Positions 30,766 to 43,289 of a stretch of 64,000 nucleotides of DNA are shown here, one piece after another (positions within the stretch are counted from its first letter, which is position 1; every line of letters starts with the position of its first letter). The stretch spans positions 18,411,613 to 18,475,612 of the forward strand of contig NC_087071.1 in the NCBI RefSeq assembly GCF_963678635.1, read 5' to 3'. The stretch is from Symsagittifera roscoffensis (lineage: Eukaryota; Xenacoelomorpha; Acoela; Convolutidae). The notes under the pieces were generated by a model that had not been told where the DNA came from, made no database searches, and worked only from the letters and a program-made list of their open reading frames with translations. Both the position numbers and the translations under genes were made by a program.

Positions 30766-30901
30766 CCAATCAGAATCGATTTTCCTTATTTGGATTGTAG
30801 TCGTGTCCAATCAGATTTCAGCTTCCTTTTATGGCGTTCTTTGATAAAAGTCGTGTCCAATCGGAAACAAAATTCCATTTTGGGCATTGTCGTTTCCAAT
30901 C
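30766..30901 (-). promoter_or_regulatory. CCAAT-box cluster, unit C
   Basis: Four CCAATC motifs matching those at 23.92-24.05 kb, in the same spacing and orientation, upstream of the 164-aa ORF copy 2. Confidence 0.5.
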
Positions 30902-31287
30902 AGAGAAATTTTTAGGGACTTGAATCTTCCAAATAAGTAAAAATATACACAAAAGCAATTGCAAAAAAATGACCGAATGTTGTTTGCCTTAAAAATAGGA
31001 AATATTGCTGAAATAAATAACAAAAAAAATACCGAACAAGTAGCATCTCTACAAACTTTTTTCATCAAGATAATTGAATTTTTTGTATGTAATCAATGAG
31101 AAATTGTTGATTTTTGAGTAGATAGTCAAGTTCTTTGATTTTGATGTAAATTTGGGAGGATAACTCAAATTTGATAAATTTTTCAACGCAAATCTCTAGA
31201 AATCTGATTCCAAACCGAATCATGCAGGATTTTGAACTTTGAAAATCCTTAAAGAAGTGAACGATTAAAGAACTTTGCTGGGGAGTT

Positions 31288-31653
31288 TTAACAAATTTGG
31301 GTATTGGGTAGGGGATAAAAAAGGTTTTTTGATATTTTATCGTACGAATTTTTGATTAATATCAAATTCTCGAGAATAAACAAAATTTCTTTCCTTGGGA
31401 GGTGTATTTCAGCCCTAAGTTTATAACTTTGATACGCAATATGCGGATCACAAGTAAACTCTTTGATTGAGTAAGTTTCTCTGAAAAGACCTTTACTTAG
31501 TCGGGGAACTCTATTTTGGACAACATAAACGTCCAAAAAATTGTGAAAAAAGTAAGATTCAACACCTATTTCATCAATAAGAAAATCAATTGGAATTTTT
31601 TCCTTTTTCATGTAAAATAACTTGAGGAAATTCAGACGTTTTTTGATAGACAT
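31288..31653 (-). CDS. Intronless 121-aa ORF, unknown, copy 2
   Basis: Copy of 24441-24806, still fully open from ATG to TAA. Substitutions relative to copy 1 cluster in the C-terminal 45 residues and one at NRVPRLSKG. Unknown function; its survival as an ORF may only reflect recent duplication. Confidence 0.42.
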   Translation of the reverse strand: MSIKKRLNFLKLFYMKKEKIPIDFLIDEIGVESYFFHNFLDVYVVQNRVPRLSKGLFRETYSIKEFTCDPHIAYQSYKLRAEIHLPRKEILFILENLILIKNSYDKISKNLFYPLPNTQIC

Positions 31654-34524
31654 TTTTCAAATAATGATTAACTTTTTTTAAAAATTAATAAACAGTTCAC
31701 TTTTAGGAAATGCTTGGTTCTAATAGGATGAATTCCAACAAACAGTGTTACTAAAAGAATATTCAATTCTGATCGTTTGATATTGAAATTTTTGAAAAAC
31801 CCACGAATGTACAACTCAGTTTTGATTGGTTGACATGAAATTTATTGAAAATTCAATGATCATTGAAAGCCGATTCTGATTGGTTGTTATCACAAAAGAT
31901 AAGAATTTCCTTTTAATTAATGCTCGATTCTGATTGGTTGATAGAAGAACTTTTGAAAATTCTATGGTGAGATTGGATAAATTTGGTTTTAGCTAGGGTA
32001 AATAGTAAATCCATGCTGATTTTCTTTCACGTTAAAAGCAATTGGTTAAGAAATTTGCTTTTTTTTCATTTTTGTTCATTTTTTGAGGTTATTCAACTTT
32101 TCTTTTCTAAAAATTTGGTACAGTCTAAATCTCCCATTTTTTCTTTTTCTACTTATTGGGATGCGGTCACTGAATAGAAACGAAAAAATTAGAAAAAAGA
32201 TGTAGAAAGATTTTTAGAGAAAATAATATGGAGTCTGCTGAATAAATCTAAACAAACAAATTCTTTAGCAGAACCAGATGTATGATCTCCAATTTCTATG
32301 AAACTTAACAAGAAAAAATTCAACTGGACACACAGTAAAAATTTAGTTCCGTTTAGCTTCAATTTTTTTTTCAATTAGAAAATTACGTTGAATTATAGAG
32401 TTTTTGCTTAATAAAGTTCGCAAAGTTTTTCAATTGTTACAGTTTGCACCATGATTTCTTTTCCCTAATCGGTGTTTTGATAACAGATCTTCTAGATGTT
32501 ATAAATATTGCAGAAAAATGGAACTAAGTTCGCTTGTGTAATTCTACTTCAAAAGGTTTTGCAGATTTTAAACAATAGAACTGCTCTTAATTTATTCTAA
32601 GAAATCAACGTAAAAATACCCCTTAAAAATCTCAAATTATACATGTGCTTTCGAATGCTTGAAATAGCAGTGATTTTTTCTCACTTCGACATTTTTGAGA
32701 AAACTTCCGGCAAAAATCAAGAACAAAAAGCGAATTACAAACTATTTTGCAAGAAAAAAGATAATTAATTATCTCAAAAATTGGGTTTTAATGAAATAGT
32801 TTGCTGTAGAAACTAAACATGGGAACCTAAAGGAGAACATGTACAAAATAGATGGTAACACTTAGACGTTATCAGTTCTAATTTCATCTCTGCCAACAAA
32901 GTGTTCGTTCAATTGATATAACTTTCTCCTAAATTCCTCAGTTCTGACCAAAATTTCTTGCAAAGTGAGTTCAAGAGCGAAAACATGCAGTAAGCAGAAA
33001 GCAAGAATAAGCATAGGACATAGAAAATTTCTACGGAAAAGCCATGAAAATTATGTTTTAGAAGCAACAGAAGATAATCATCAGTTTTGAAGAAGATTTT
33101 GTTGAATATCGTACAATCTAATATCCTGTTAAGAGAAATATACCCCATTTTTAGTCATTTTAAACAGTAAAATGTTCACTTTTTATCAATGATCTGGAAC
33201 TTATTATTAATAAAAATGTTGAAAACGTCTCAGAAGTTGTAATTTTTGTACAAATTTGGGTGCTTTTTTGAGAAAAAACTGAGGAGGTGCTGGATCATGG
33301 AATTTGATCTAGAAATTTCAATGAATATTGCTCTTATTGTTTAATTGAATTGAGATTCCAAGGCGAATTATCCTCGAATTGAACAAAAAAAACCAGTTAA
33401 TTACACAATTGAAAAATTAAAATGAAAAACTTTGGATAGATTTGAATAATTTTTACTTTCTCGAAAATTACGATAAGTTACCTCATTTTCCCGAGAAATC
33501 GGACGTTCCAATATTGATTCAACTAATATGAGTTTATGTGTTCAGAGCATTATATAAACCACTTTTAGTAGGGTAAGTTTTATCGTATTTGATTATTTTG
33601 AGAGAAAATTAAGGAAAAATCCATATTTCCATTCAAAGTTTTGCATCAGTGTCTCAACATGATGCCAATTAAAATAAAGTTTGAGCTTAATTTTAAACTA
33701 TAAACATATCCATATTTTTAAAAATTAGATCAGAAGCAACAAAAAATTTTCCAAAGCCTTGAGATGTTTGCAATTTTTCCAAAAACTTGAAATTTTGGCA
33801 ATTTTTTCCAAAAACTTGAAATTTTCTTAAGGTTTCAGTAGGTTTCAGCATACTTTAAGCTAGATTGAGTACAGTTCAAAAAATGGATCATCTAATAAAA
33901 TAGTTATTAAGTCAAATTATATCAAATCTTGTCATGTTTTGAAGTTTTTTGAAAAAATATCAATTTTTTTATAAGCATTTCCAAATTTTTGCACATCTTA
34001 CCTTGGACTTACCATGAACCAATAAACATAATCTCTTCATTGCATATTCTACATGCAACACTCCAAAATTACATAACGCATGCCGAGATTTTTGCGAAAC
34101 AATTAGACATTTTCACACAAAATCCAAATACCGTTTTTCTTACCATTTTCTTACCATCACACTGAAACCTTACCGTTCCCTATCTTAATATATTGGGAAA
34201 CCTATTCCCTATAAAAATACAAGGAATTTCTAATCCTTATACATAGGGATATCTATACACTATCTTAATACAGGGGAAATCTAAACACTATCTTAAAACA
34301 TGGTAAGATCGGGCGCCAAAAATTTTTCTGAAACTTACCATCTGAAGCTTGCCATCTTTTACCCTATTCCCTATCCTCTTACATTGGGAAATCTATAGCC
34401 TATGTTAATACATAGGGTGCTGACCGGATACTCTATAGCCTATGTAAATACATGGGGGTCAGCAAACACCCCCCCCCCCCCCCCCCCCCACTCTACCTCA
34501 CACATATACTACTAATATACATAG

Positions 34525-35455
34525 AGCACAGTCGAAGCATAGGTCGAGCACGGTCGAAATATGCTTAAACCCAGTCGAAATAAACCCGATTTTGGTCGAG
34601 AAAGTCAAAACATAGGTCGAGCACAGTCAAAATTAGGTCGAGCACAGTCGAATCCTACCAAATTTCAGTCGAGAAAGTCGAAGCATAGTTCGTGCACAGA
34701 CGAAACATAGGTCGAGCAAGCTTGAAACATTGGTCGAGCAGAGTCGAAAAAGGCCGACTTCGTTCAAGAAAGTCGAAAAATAGGTCAAGCACTGTCGAAA
34801 CATATCTCGAACAGAGTCAAAATACAAAGCGAGCAGAGTCAAAATATAGGCTGAGCACAGTCGAAAATTAAGTCGCAAAGTCGAAAAACAGGTCGAGCAC
34901 AGTCGAAAATAAGGTCGAGCACAGTTGAATCATACCTGATTTTCATCGAGAAAGTCAAAACATACGCCGAGCTCAGGCAAAGAAAAATAGCTTGAGCATA
35001 GTCGAAACATAGGTCGATCACAGTCGAAAAAAGGTTGAGCATTATCGGAACATAGTTCGAGCACACTCGAAAAATACGTCAAGCACAGTTAAAGCATAGG
35101 TCGAGCACGGTCGAAACAAGTGTCATAACCAGTCGAAACAAACCCTATTTTGGTCGAGAAAGTAGAAACATAAGTCGAGCAAGGTTGAAACATTCGTCGA
35201 TTAGAGTAAAAAAAACCCGACTTCGTTCAATAAGTTCGAAACATAGGTCAATAACAGTCGAAACATAGCTCGAGCACAGTAAAATATAATTCGAGCACAG
35301 TCGAAACATATGTTGAGTACAGTCGAAAAAAAGACGCACAGTCGAAACATAGGTCGAGTACAGTCGAAAAAAAGGTCGCGCACAGTTGAAACATAGGTGA
35401 CCACAGTCAAAACAGGTCAAGCACAGTAGAAACATAGGTCGAGCTCATTCGAATC
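34525..35455. repeat. 22-bp satellite array (array C)
   Basis: Same consensus and orientation as array B. It extends further right (35180-35455), with copies such as CGAGCACAGTCGAAACATAGG and runs of AAAAAAGG. A 21-base poly-C tract stands just left of it (34469-34489). Confidence 0.88.
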
Positions 35456-35539
35456 ATTACGCTCAAGGCTTCCTCCTGATAAAAAGAGCCGTGTTTTTCT
35501 GGCTTTCAAAGAAAGTGATTACCTGGGTTGTCCGAAATT

Positions 35540-35680
35540 GTTAGTCAAACAATTCTCATATATGGCCTGATTATTTCATATATTAAAACGTTTGCATGAA
35601 AACAATTTTGTTATCATTATAATTTTTCATAATGCTTTTATATGATCGTACATGAGAATTGTTTGACTATGTTTTTATCA
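35540..35680. mobile_element. Foldback/MITE-like sequence, 17-bp inverted repeats
   Basis: GTCAAACAATTCTCAT near 35551 is answered by ATGAGAATTGTTTGAC near 35655, enclosing about 85 bp of A/T-rich DNA. The copy in the right duplicate lies 3514 bp on. No transposase. Confidence 0.55.
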
Positions 35681-35965
35681 TAAATGGAAGTCGTATGGCT
35701 AAAATTTTCTCACAAATGGAATTATAATAATTAAGTTTTTTTCATAATTGGTAATTGTATGACTTAAGCTTTGATTTTACCAGGTAGACTACCCGGTTTG
35801 AAAAAAATGCGTATCGTACAATTTACTTTTAAGGAAAAAATGATTATCTTTCAAATCGATAAAATAAAAAAAATTTCGCATCGGTGGCGTTTTTCAGTTT
35901 GCCTGCTGTCCTGTTGAATTTTATTTGGAATCGCATCTTTTTTTAGCATCTCAATTCACATCTCG

Positions 35966-36164
35966 GATCTACTTAACAATCTCCACCCCTTTCAAGAAAG
36001 GGGGGAGATTGTTAAGAAGATCGAAATGGTTGATTTTTCGACCAATCAGAATGCAGCAAAATTAGAGTTCGCAATAGAAAGCTCAGTGCTAATTTATTGT
36101 ATTTATTTAACGGGGTGGAGGTTTTTAAGTAGATACCATAGTGGGGAGATTGTTAAGTAGATCT
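35966..36164. mobile_element. MITE with GATCTACTTAACAATCTCCAC termini, 199 bp
   Basis: Terminal inverted repeats GATCTACTTAACAATCTCCAC and GTGGGGAGATTGTTAAGTAGATC flank about 155 bp. A further GGGGGGAGATTGTTAAGAAGATC lies inside the left end, so the left arm is itself a small hairpin. It holds one CCAATCAGAAT motif. A diverged relative lies at 54703-54893. Confidence 0.7.
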
Positions 36165-38038
36165 CACATCTCTATACTGTGGCCTTCTTTCTGGCGTCAT
36201 TTTTTTGTATTATTGGTTAAGTTAATTTAAACTGATCCTGAAAAGTCCCTAATGCGTATCGAATGTTTTGCTGAAAGCCATCTAGAAAACTTATCTCCAT
36301 TTTTCCATTAAATTAATGATTGTGTCTTGCGTCTAATCAGTAGAGTTGTTTGTCCGCTGGGTTTTGTCAGAGTGTGGTGGGTTTTTGATTTGTGTTACTA
36401 TTTGTGTTTTGTGTTACTTTGTGTTCGTTCAATTGATATAACTTTCTCCTAAATTCCTCAGTTCTGACCAAAATTTCTTGCAAAGTGAGTTCAAGAGCGA
36501 AAACATGCAGTAAGCAGAAAGCAAGAATAAGCATAGGACATAGAAAATTTCTACGGAAAAGCCATGAAAATTATGTTTTAGAAGCAACAGAAGATAATCA
36601 TCAGTTTTGAAGAAGATTTTGTTGAATATCGTACAATCTAATATCCTGTTAAGAGAAATATACCCCATTTTTAGTCATTTTAAACAGTAAAATGTTCACT
36701 TTTTATCAATGATCTGGAACTTATTATTAATAAAAATGTTGAAAACGTCTCAGAAGTTGTAATTTTTGTACATATTTGGGTGCTTTTTTGAGAAAAAACT
36801 GAGGAGGTGCTGGATCATGGAATTTGATCTAGAAATTTCAATGAATATTGCTCTTATTGTTTAATTGAATTGAGATTCCAAGGCGAATTATCCTCGAATT
36901 GAACAAAAAAAACCAGTTAATTACACAATTGAAAAATTAAAATGAAAAACTTTGGATAGATTTGAATAATTTTTACTTTCTCGAAAATTACGATAAGTTA
37001 CCTCATTTTCCCGAGAAATCGGACGTTCCAATATTGATTCAACTAATATGAGTTTATGTGTTCAGAGCATTATATAAACCACTTTTAGTAGGGTAAGTTT
37101 TATCGTATTTGATTATTTTGAGAGAAAATTAAGGAAAAATCCATATTTCCATTCAAAGTTTTGCATCAGTGTCTCAACATGATGCCAATTAAAATAAAGT
37201 TTGAGCTTAATTTTAAACTATAAACATATCCATATTTTTAAAAATTAGATCAGAAGCAACAAAAAATTTTCCAAAGCCTTGAGATGTTTGCAATTTTTCC
37301 AAAAACTTGAAATTTTGGCAATTTTTTCCAAAAACTTGAAATTTTCTTAAGGTTTCAGTAGGTTTCAGCATACTTTAAGCTAGATTGAGTACAGTTCAAA
37401 AAATGGATCATCTAATAAAATAGTTATTAAGTCAAATTATATCAAATCTTGTCATGTTTTGAAGTTTTTTGAAAAAATATCAATTTTTTTATAAGCATTT
37501 CCAAATTTTTGCACATCTTACCTTGGACTTACCATGAACCAATAAACATAATCTCTTCATTGCATATTCTACATGCAACACTCAAAAATTACATAACGCA
37601 TGCCGAGATTTTTGCGAAACAATTAGACATTTTCACACAAAATCCAAATACCGTTTTTCTTACCATTTTCTTACCATCACACTGAAACCTTACCGTTCCC
37701 TATCTTAATATATTGGGAAACCTATTCCCTATAAAAATACAAGGAATTTCTAATCCTTATACATAGGGATATCTATACACTATCTTAATACAGGGGAAAT
37801 CTAAACACTATCTTAAAACATGGTAAGATCGGGCGCCAAAAATTTTTCTGAAACTTACCATCTGAAGCTTGCCATCTTTTACCCTATTCCCTATCCTCTT
37901 ACATTGGGAAATCTATAGCCTATGTTAATACATAGGGTGCTGACCGGATACTCTATAGCCTATGTAAATACATGGGGGTCAGCAAACACCCCCCCCCCCC
38001 CCCACTCTACCTCACACATATACTACTAATATACATAG

Positions 38039-38970
38039 AGCACAGTCGAAGCATAGGTCGAGCACGGTCGAAATATGCTTAAACCCAGTCGAAATAAACC
38101 CGATTTTGGTCGAGAAAGTCAAAACATAGGTCGAGCACAGTCAAAATTAGGTCGAGCACAGTCGAATCCTACCAAATTTCAGTCGAGAAAGTCGAAGCAT
38201 AGTTCGTGCACAGACGAAACATAGGTCGAGCAAGCTTGAAACATTGGTCGAGCAGAGTCGAAAAAGGCCGACTTCGTTCAAGAAAGTCGAAAAATAGGTC
38301 AAGCACTGTCGAAACATATCTCGAACAGAGTCAAAATACAAAGCGAGCAGAGTCAAAATATAGGCTGAGCACAGTCGAAAATTAAGTCGCAAAGTCGAAA
38401 AACAGGTCGAGCACAGTCGAAAATAAGGTCGAGCACAGTTGAATCATACCTGATTTTCATCGAGAAAGTCAAAACATACGCCGAGCTCAGGCAAAGAAAA
38501 ATAGCTTGAGCATAGTCGAAACATAGGTCGATCACAGTCGAAAAAAGGTTGAGCATTATCGGAACATAGTTCGAGCACACTCGAAAAATACGTCAAGCAC
38601 AGTTAAAGCATAGGTCGAGCACGGTCTAAACAAGTGTCATAACCAGTCGAAACAAACCCTATTTTGGTCGAGAAAGTAGAAACATAAGTCGAGCAAGGTT
38701 GAAACATTCGTCGATTAGAGTAAAAAAAACCCGACTTCGTTCAATAAGTTCGAAACATAGGTCAATAACAGTCGAAACATAGCTCGAGCACAGTAAAATA
38801 TAATTCGAGCACAGTCGAAACATATGTTGAGTACAGTCGAAAAAAAGACGCACAGTCGAAACATAGGTCGAGTACAGTCGAAAAAAAGGTCGCGCACAGT
38901 TGAAACATAGGTGACCACAGTCAAAACAGGTCAAGCACAGTAGAAACATAGGTCGAGCTCATTCGAATCA
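38039..38970. repeat. 22-bp satellite array (array D)
   Basis: Copy of array C 3514 bp further on, with a single-base difference noted. Same orientation as the others. Confidence 0.88.
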
Positions 38971-39479
38971 TTACGCTCAAGGCTTCCTCCTGATAAAAAG
39001 AGCCGTGTTTTTCTGGCTTTCAAAGAAAGTGATTACCTGGGTTGTCCGAAATTGTTAGTCAAACAATTCTCATATATGGCCTGATTATTTCATATATTAA
39101 AACGTTTGCATGAAAACAATTTTGTTATCATTATAATTTTTCATAATGCTTTTATATGATCGTACATGAGAATTGTTTGACTATGTTTTTATCATAAATG
39201 GAAGTCGTATGGCTAAAATTTTCTCACAAATGGAATTATAATAATTAAGTTTTTTTCATAATTGGTAATTGTATGACTTAAGCTTTGATTTTACCAGGTA
39301 GACTACCCGGTTTGAAAAAAATGCGTATCGTACAATTTACTTTTAAGGAAAAAATGATTATCTTTCAAATCGATAAAATAAAAAAAATTTCGCATCGGTG
39401 GCGTTTTTCAGTTTGCCTGCTGTCCTGTTGAATTTTATTTGGAATCGCATCTTTTTTTAGCATCTCAATTCACATCTCG

Positions 39480-39678
39480 GATCTACTTAACAATCTCCAC
39501 CCCTTTCAAGAAAGGGGGGAGATTGTTAAGAAGATCGAAATGGTTGATTTTTCGACCAATCAGAATGCAGCAAAATTAGAGTTCGCAATAGAAAGCTCAG
39601 TGCTAATTTATTGTATTTATTTAACGGGGTGGAGGTTTTTAAGTAGATACCATAGTGGGGAGATTGTTAAGTAGATCT
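39480..39678. mobile_element. MITE copy in the right duplicate
   Basis: Same 199-bp element as at 35966-36164, duplicated with its surroundings rather than by transposition. Confidence 0.7.
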
Positions 39679-39914
39679 CACATCTCTATACTGTGGCCTT
39701 CTTTCTGGCGTCATTTTTTTGTATTATTGGTTAAGTTAATTTAAACTGATCCTGAAAAGTCCCTAATGCGTATCGAATGTTTTGCTGAAAGCCATCTAGA
39801 AAACTTATCTCCATTTTTCCATTAAATTAATGATTGTGTCTTGCGTCTAATCAGTAGAGTTGTTTGTCCGCTGGGTTTTGTCAGAGTGTGGTGGGTTTTT
39901 GATTTGTGTTACTA

Positions 39915-41985
39915 CCTTTTGGGGGCTCTAATGAAAAAGTCTCGGGTTAATTTGTATCGACACATGTGTTTTTTTAAGCGTCTGGTTCTGTTTTGCCTAT
40001 GTTTTTTTTGGTGCATTCAGATTTAAATTGTCTTTTTCGATTAAGAAATTCAGCCATTTTAACTGGATTCAATTCAGATCCTTTACGACCTTTTTTAAAC
40101 CAAATTCGGTTACTCATTGATTTTCTAAGCTCAAAAAAACGCTAGACTTTGGTCAACCCAAGTGAGAATTGTTTCAACGTTTAGAACCCATTTCGGGTGT
40201 ATTTCAAATTCTCAACTAAAATAAATCGCCAAATAATTTTTGCTTTTCATGTCATTATGAACATGATAAAATGAAATACGCTGCAGATAACAACTATTTC
40301 GGACTGTGTTTTTTATGAGGATTCTGTAGTTCAATTTGCGTCATACATACAAGAAAGAATAATTGGTAATTGTGGGAAATTTTATTTTCAATGACGTGGT
40401 CGTACAGCGAGACGAGCGCGCCCGAGGTGGGTTTCGACCGTACTCGGCCGAATTTATATACGCTTTGACTGTCCTCGAGGTATGTTCCGTCTGTGATCCA
40501 ATTCGACAAATTGAGCCCGCGCTAGAGGTGTACTTCGAGTTTATGCTCGACCCAAAGCGCTGTCTCAGCTCCCTTGTTTCGACCGAGCACTGGCATTGTG
40601 CTCGAATTTGAAAGAAGCCGAAACATAGATTGAACTCAACGACCCTAATAGACGCTTTTAAAAAATTAGGTCATTTCAAAGAGTGCCATTTCAATTATAC
40701 AGATTAGAAACCTGACTATTATTGCGCTATTTTTTGCTTTAATTAGTAGTTAGCTTTGTACAAAACGATGAGGTTTTTTTGCGCGGTTTAATCAACTGTA
40801 TATTTTTTGTTTTAGCGTTTTTTTTGTAAAGAGTGTTTCGAGTCCGAAAATTTGCACGAGCGTTGTTTCTTTTTTGGTTTATAGTCTATTATTCATTGTT
40901 CGTCAAACTATGTATCAAATTCGATGTAAATTTTAGTTCCATGCTCAAATTATTAAGCCAGCAAAACACAAAGCTACTTACCCGAAATAAAAATCTAAAT
41001 TTCCAAACATTTTTGATATAAGGAAGGACGTAATTTGTTCTGGTCGTCGAAATATCTAGTCAATTTTGTCTTTAAAAAGTTTGTTAAATAAAATCTATTT
41101 TTGAAAATGTTTGAATGTAAGGTAAATAGTTTTTAGTTACAGTTAATGATTAATCGTTTTTGATGCTGGAACAAGCGCAATTATCCCACGAAGTCCAACT
41201 TAAAAACTCGCTCAGAAATATTTTTCAAAACACTTTTTTTGGGAACAAAAAAATAACTCAGCAAAGTGTGGATTAAATTGGTTTTAAGCTCATTTTGGTT
41301 TGTAAGATGCTTTAACAAAAGCAGATCCTTTAATTCTAGGGCTCATGTTCGTTCCCCCCTACCTCACATAAGTAACATTTGGACCAGGCGAGCAGAGAAA
41401 TTATTAAAAAACCTGCAGGTGGGGGGGGGGACGAAAAATTCGGGAAATTTACATGGAACTAAAAAAGCATTTAAAAAGACGTCGACAGGTTTCTGCTAAT
41501 TATTCTGGTCGATTTGGTAAGTCTTTATGGTTTAGAGTTTGTTCAAGTGAGTTCTATCCAAAGGTTTGTTATGAGCAAGCTTATACGGCGATCTCTGAAA
41601 AAAAAGACGACCATTTCTGAATGGCTGTAAAAAAAACGATTGAAGCCGACGAAGAATAGAAAGAGTTTTCACCTAGTTCTTTTTCAGAACTAAATTTATT
41701 ACCAAACTGATTTAAAAAGAGCTTAATAGCTTTATTAACAAAAGAGTTCGAAAAATGGAAAACACAGCCCTTTCCGACCACCCCACTTTTCAAATTTTCA
41801 AATTTCTTAGTTTTCCTACGTGTTTTCATGGCTGAATGCGTGATGTTAGAGCGTAAAAACAAAAAATTGGGGGGGGGGGTTAGTTGAATAAAAACATTTG
41901 TTTTTTAGACCCTAGAAAGCAAATTAGAACTCAAAATAAAAAGAAGCTAGGACAATTATGTTTTTCTGTAAAACTAAAGTTTTGG
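39915..41985. other. Intergenic, no gene seen
   Basis: No coding region. 40390-40620 is GC-richer and contains degraded 22-bp satellite words in the reverse orientation (TTCGAGTTTATGCTCGACC, GTTTCGACCGAGCAC). Poly-G tracts of 10-11 bases stand near 41421 and 41869. Confidence 0.5.
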
Positions 41986-41989
41986 TCGA

Positions 41990-42498
41990 AATGCAATTCT
42001 GCTATTTTTTAGTTTAGTTTTGTTCTGGTTTTCTGCAACTTCTCTGCTGATTATTTTTACAATCCCTCTCTTTGGTTTTTTCTGCTGGCGGTATTCTCAT
42101 ACGGGTCTGTTGATTTTGCAAATTTCGCTGTCACTTTTCCTTGCCCAAAGATAGGTTTGTCATCACAACATTCCAATTTGCACTGCCTGGAGATAGTTTC
42201 TTTTGAAATCGAACATAAGCTCCTAAGTATATGTGTAAAATATCTGCTCAAATAGTAATCCAACTTAGAAATGCTAGCATTTTGCAATCTAAACATTTGG
42301 GGTGGGTAAATGCGCAAGGGTAAAATTGAATAAGGGCTTTGAATTTCAAATAAGAAATTATATTTAAAACTTGAACAAAACACATAGGTACGCCAATTGC
42401 CCACAGAGGCGTTTATGGTTGGCGCTATTTTGGCATCATGAGCCAAAACATTATTATTTATTAGAATATGTGTAAATTCAAATGATAATAATCAAATG
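41990..42498 (-). repeat. 3' LTR of the second BEL/Pao element (approximate ends)
   Basis: Matches 48.68-49.29 kb in the same orientation: CTGGTTTTCTGCAACTTCTCTG, GCCCAAAGATAGGTTTG, ATATGTGTAAAATATCTGCTCAAATAGTAAT, GCTAGCATTTTGCAATCTAAAC and GGTACGCCA..GAGGCGTTTAT follow in order. Its ends are uncertain by tens of bases because the copies have diverged. Confidence 0.7.
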
Positions 42499-43289
42499 GT
42501 TAAATCTTTAATCTTGAATGACACCAACCAAACAAGATCAGCAAAATATTGAAACAAGTAATTTTTTTTCTAATAGGAGACTCAGAATTGTGCGATAAGT
42601 AGGCTCATTGTAATGCGTTCTGTCGGTGTGCGACTTGTACTCGTTATGCAGGTGCAATTGTACGAAGTTCTTTCTAAACTTCTTCTCCAAGAAGGTATTC
42701 AAGACGCTTCATTCAGTGTCCCATGATTCTCGTGGAACAACCTGCACAACTAGTATTTTCTGTTTGGGTATTAAGTCAGTAAAAGCCTTAATAGTACGGG
42801 TATTTTTGCCAGTTCGTTTTGCGGGTATATGACTATGCGGATGATCACATGCTTCATTACCTCCGCACACGATATCATTGAATGGTTTTCATATCAATTC
42901 GGTTCTGCCAGTTTGAAGTTTTTAAACCCGAGAAACCAATAAATGTTATGTTGGGAATACATGCCTAGTGGATATTATAACAGTTTTGTAAGCAAACAAC
43001 ATGACTATTGCCGATAATTACAATGGAATCTGCCATTTCAAAAGTGGAAAAGATAGCTGACTTAAAATTTCAAAATAATTTTTCATCGTCTCTTTGCTAT
43101 TATTACGAGTCGAATTATGGGTTGTTTATACATTCCAGTCTTCGTTTTCACTTCTGCCGATCTACTGATGTCATGTTCACTCTAGTTTTTTTCACGATTT
43201 TTCCTAGGTGAAATTTGTCTGTGAATACTTGTGGGTAAATTTTCCATACAAAGTCTCCTTCTTTCAGCTCATTCTTTGACTCTTTGAAC

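Larger units (their letters stand above)
28797..35180 (+). repeat. Repeat unit C, diverged tandem copy of unit B
   Basis: Matches 21674-28796 in the same orientation. It differs by a deletion of about 280 bp near 30057, loss of one 558-bp array block, an insertion near 33270-33370 (absent from B, present in A near 6540-6620), and scattered substitutions. The array continues past the point where unit B ends, to about 35455. Confidence 0.9.
32901..36400 (+). repeat. 3.5 kb tandem duplication, left copy
   Basis: Starts GTGTTCGTTCAATTGATATAAC and ends TTTTTGATTTGTGTTACTA. It contains the right part of unit C, array C and the MITE-bearing spacer 35.46-36.40 kb. A 20-base junction (36401-36420; TTTGTGTT and GTGTTACTTT words copied from the flank) joins it to the right copy. 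Confidence 0.95.
36421..39914 (+). repeat. 3.5 kb tandem duplication, right copy
   Basis: Nearly identical to 32901-36400. By eye I find only about three substitutions (one each near 36769, 37585 and 38627) and a six-base shortening of the poly-C tract (15 C here, 21 C there). After 39914 the sequence diverges. Confidence 0.95.

Noticed and set aside
4915-38970. Regular short repeats as possible CRISPR arrays
   Set aside because: There are no unique spacers of constant length, no cas-like genes, and the surrounding sequence is eukaryotic.
40363-40611. 82-aa plus-strand ORF in GC-richer DNA
   Set aside because: The sequence is a degraded reverse-orientation remnant of the 22-bp satellite (TTCGAG, GCTCGACC words).
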